A DNA stretch of 64,000 bases, taken from positions 1 to 64,000 of the forward strand of contig MU401571.1 of NCBI GenBank assembly GCA_022579005.1, given 5' to 3'. Position 1 is the first letter of the stretch. Every line of letters starts with the position of its first letter. The position numbers were made by a program, and so were the translations under genes. This DNA is from Poronia punctata. Taxonomy: Eukaryota; Ascomycota; Sordariomycetes; Xylariales; Xylariaceae. Positions 61,701 through 64,000 of the stretch are shown piece after piece. Below the pieces are notes generated by a model. That model was not told where the DNA came from, searched no databases, and saw only the letters and a program-made list of their open reading frames with translations.

Positions 61701-63700
61701 GAGATAATACATAATTATCTCTGGCACTTGTGCTTGTAGCGACCCTTCAAGTTTTATCTTCAAGTTGCCCCCGCATCGTCCCCTCCGGTACCAATCCTGG
61801 GGGATACCAGTGCCTCCTTCCCATTTGCTTGTTCCTTTAAAGCCACCAGACAAGGGGACCAACCAATAAGACGAGCTGTAAAGCAAGCGACGCGGAGATC
61901 AGTCTGGTGACTCGAGCTACACCAGCCAATCATGGTATAGAACCCCCCAGACATTCGGCCCGCTTAGGTACCTCCCTCTAGCCTACTTTTTGAGACATGC
62001 ATATTCCTTGTCGAAATTTATCAAGTTGCCATGTCGCGACCTGGACAAGGTAATGCTCGAGAGGAAGAAACATTTGAACATTTGCTTTGTTATGTTGGGA
62101 ATGCCATAGCAACTGTTCAAAATTCCAGCCAAAAGGACAAAGGCAGACATTTTATAAGGGTCTTTCAATTTTACTGCACATGTCAATCCCCACGTGAAGG
62201 GTCCAACAAAGATACTCCTATCTACAGAGTTGTCGCGTGGGAAAAAAAGAAAGAGCGCCACAACCTCCTGCGCGCCGCCGTCTGCCCCTCACAGACTACT
62301 AGGGAATCAACATGACAAAGATCGTAAGGCCCTTCATTTAGTTACCACTGTTGTGCCATAGTACTTGTAAGGGGTTGTCCTACGTGTAGATAGTAGATAG
62401 TAACTTTATGCTGTTGTACAGGGTCTGGACTGATGGCACGGCAGTTTCTATGTACTCATAGATTTTACATATTCTGCCCCAGCCCAATTAGCATGGCCTC
62501 AGGTTCTTGTAGTATGCGGGGCTGATTGTTAGGTAAGTGGCCTGTAAATAGATCTTAATACGCTGTAAGACCACAGATAGCGCTCGTATTTAAGTATGTT
62601 GGTTTGGAGACATTGATGAATACGATGTACCTCAGCATCTTGTGATATGTTTGCTCTGTGCATCTTTTAAGTACGCCGCGATCCTCAAAATGATCCGAAA
62701 AAGCAGTCGAGACGTCACGCCAGCTTTATAAATACACATTTGCTAAGGCATCCTTTATCTTCTCGAGCAAACTCTCGTCTGTTGTGCCAGATTGGTGAAA
62801 CTGGCAGTTACCGTAGTAGGTTTGACACTATTACCTACTATCTGGAAGGTACTGTATTTGCTGCATGAAATGTCACTATTTTAATCACGCGAGTGGAATG
62901 AGTCCCCTGGTAGGTTTAGCCGGATGGAGGTAATGCTTCTGTACCCTTGAAATCGGTACTTTCCCAGGCTCCGCCTTTTGCTTCCTTCCTTCCATATTCC
63001 ACGACGGCTAGACCGGGGTAGCTGCCCCTAAAACGGTTGGTTCCATTAGACTTATCTACATGTATGTACCTACAGCCACTACTGATAGCGTATCAAACGT
63101 CCCGCTAGGTTAGTTGCGTTATGTACCTTGGGATCCCGATCCTACCACTTTTATTAGGAGGGCACCACCTGATGGTACATCGTTAGCACTTACCATATTC
63201 GAGGTAGGCATCTATCCCTTGGTGTTCTGGAGACGATGGGTAATATGAAAGAGAGACCCTGCCCACGCGCATACATATCGTCGGACCTTTCTTCTTCTTA
63301 CTCTCCTGTTGATTATCTCTTTTCCTTCCATATTCATAGTTTTGAGGGTCAATTTGCCGGAACGCGGCAGCCCGTTTCCCAAGGTCAGTTACTGGTGTTT
63401 GATGAATGGATTCCTTACTAGACATGAGATGGGCGCACTAGTCAACACAGTACCAACATTCCTGTTGACGATGCGACAGTGCGCCTGGTGATGCGAAGCA
63501 AAGCGCTCTCTGTCACTCGCTGCCCCGCCCTACCTTTTCCCCGGCTTGGACAGGCCGAGCAGGCCCTGCTCATTGGCTTATACACGACAATGTATAACTA
63601 ATATTTTTCGTTGTAGTATAGATACGTTCTCTTGTACCACGGTATAGTGAGAAAGGTCCCGACTTAAGAGGCGCTCGATATCTGGGGACGGAGACTCGAC
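58715..63700. other. Long intergenic region before the transporter
   Basis: About 5 kb of ordinary intergenic sequence with one TACGAGTA octamer (59999), GAATGAATGAATGAA repeats near 60190, and repeated GTAGGTA words. A 94-codon ORF at 62031-62315 (MSRPGQGNAREEETF...) has no recognisable domain and no support. I see no gene or RNA. Confidence 0.45.
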
Positions 63701-64000
63701 ATGGCTGATAAAGAGACCAACGTTGTGCAGGAAGCACCCGGTTCCTCGGAAGGAAACGCTCCGTACGAAGGCGTTACCGTCCCCCGACCTCCAGGATGGA
63801 TGTACACGGGCTTTAAACTGTTTCCCGGCACCAATCCGACATGGTTCGCCTCGCCCAAGGTCCAGCTGTTGCTGGTGTCTTTTGTCTGCTTTTTGTGCCC
63901 CGGTCTTTACAATGCACTCAACGGTCTTGGCGGCGGCGGCCAGCTCAATGCCAACATACAGGCAAAGGCATCGACGGCCACGTATGCCGTATTCGCCGTC
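63701..64000 (+). CDS. UNC93-like MFS protein, 5' end (truncated by the window)
   Basis: The first 100 residues are open to the window edge. They begin MADKETNVVQEAPG and contain FKLFPGTNPTWFASPKVQLLLVS, then FVCFLCPGLYNALNGLGGGG. This is the conserved first transmembrane region of fungal UNC93-like (DUF895-type) proteins, members of the major facilitator superfamily with about 11-12 helices. The expected full length is about 450-480 residues, so roughly a fifth is visible. The start ATG follows GACTCGAC and no upstream in-frame ATG fits better. Substrate and membrane are unknown for the fungal family. Any introns downstream are not visible. Confidence 0.85.
   Translation, partial: MADKETNVVQEAPGSSEGNAPYEGVTVPRPPGWMYTGFKLFPGTNPTWFASPKVQLLLVSFVCFLCPGLYNALNGLGGGGQLNANIQAKASTATYAVFAV

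Overview
The window comes from a filamentous ascomycete (Pezizomycotina, most likely a Sordariomycete; I cannot name the genus). The evidence is short introns of 57-192 bp with GTRNGT-like donors and CTAAC branch sites, a fungal THI4 gene with a TPP riboswitch, an AA9 LPMO, a 2EXR protein, and an AT-rich compartment whose mutations look like repeat-induced point mutation (RIP).

Layout. Bases 1 to about 10,450 are an AT-rich block with no intact ORF. It contains one full-length LTR retrotransposon (219-7379) with 289-bp LTRs and a CTAGT target-site duplication. The element lies on the minus strand. Its RT and integrase motifs are still legible, with catalytic Asp codons converted to Asn codons. 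Normal sequence follows: an alkyltransferase-like DNA repair protein (11079-11710, +), a histidine-phosphatase protein (12124-13006, -), THI4 (14042-15133, -) with its riboswitch intron (15158-15500), a small two-TM protein (18090-18627, -), a 2EXR protein with a poly-Thr run (21860-22726, -), a 1,760-residue kinesin-4-like motor (24430-29941, -), the Eme1/Mms4 subunit of the Mus81 nuclease (34395-36524, +), an AA9 LPMO (37223-38067, +), a secreted EEP-fold hydrolase fused to a jacalin-like lectin domain (41845-43395, +), an SH3-RasGEF Cdc25-type protein (55073-58714, +), and the 5' end of an UNC93-like transporter (63701 to the window edge, +).

Intergenic space is large: 2.6-4.5 kb in several places, 11.7 kb between the EEP-lectin and RasGEF genes, and 5.0 kb before the transporter. 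It is rich in microsatellites, holds two small AT-rich relics (about 40.0-40.7 kb and 47.6-48.0 kb), and carries a strikingly over-represented octamer, TACGAGTA/TACTCGTA (28 copies found by eye, none wholly inside an exon).

The genes are mostly independent housekeeping or secreted functions, not one pathway. The LPMO and the EEP-lectin protein are neighbours and both appear secreted, but they are 3.8 kb apart with a relic between them. I see no gene cluster, CRISPR array, or convincing tRNA or rRNA gene. The strongest candidates for follow-up are the EEP-jacalin fusion, the THI4 TPP riboswitch with an unusually long P3 arm, the dispersed octamer, and the transition-only divergence of the retrotransposon LTRs.
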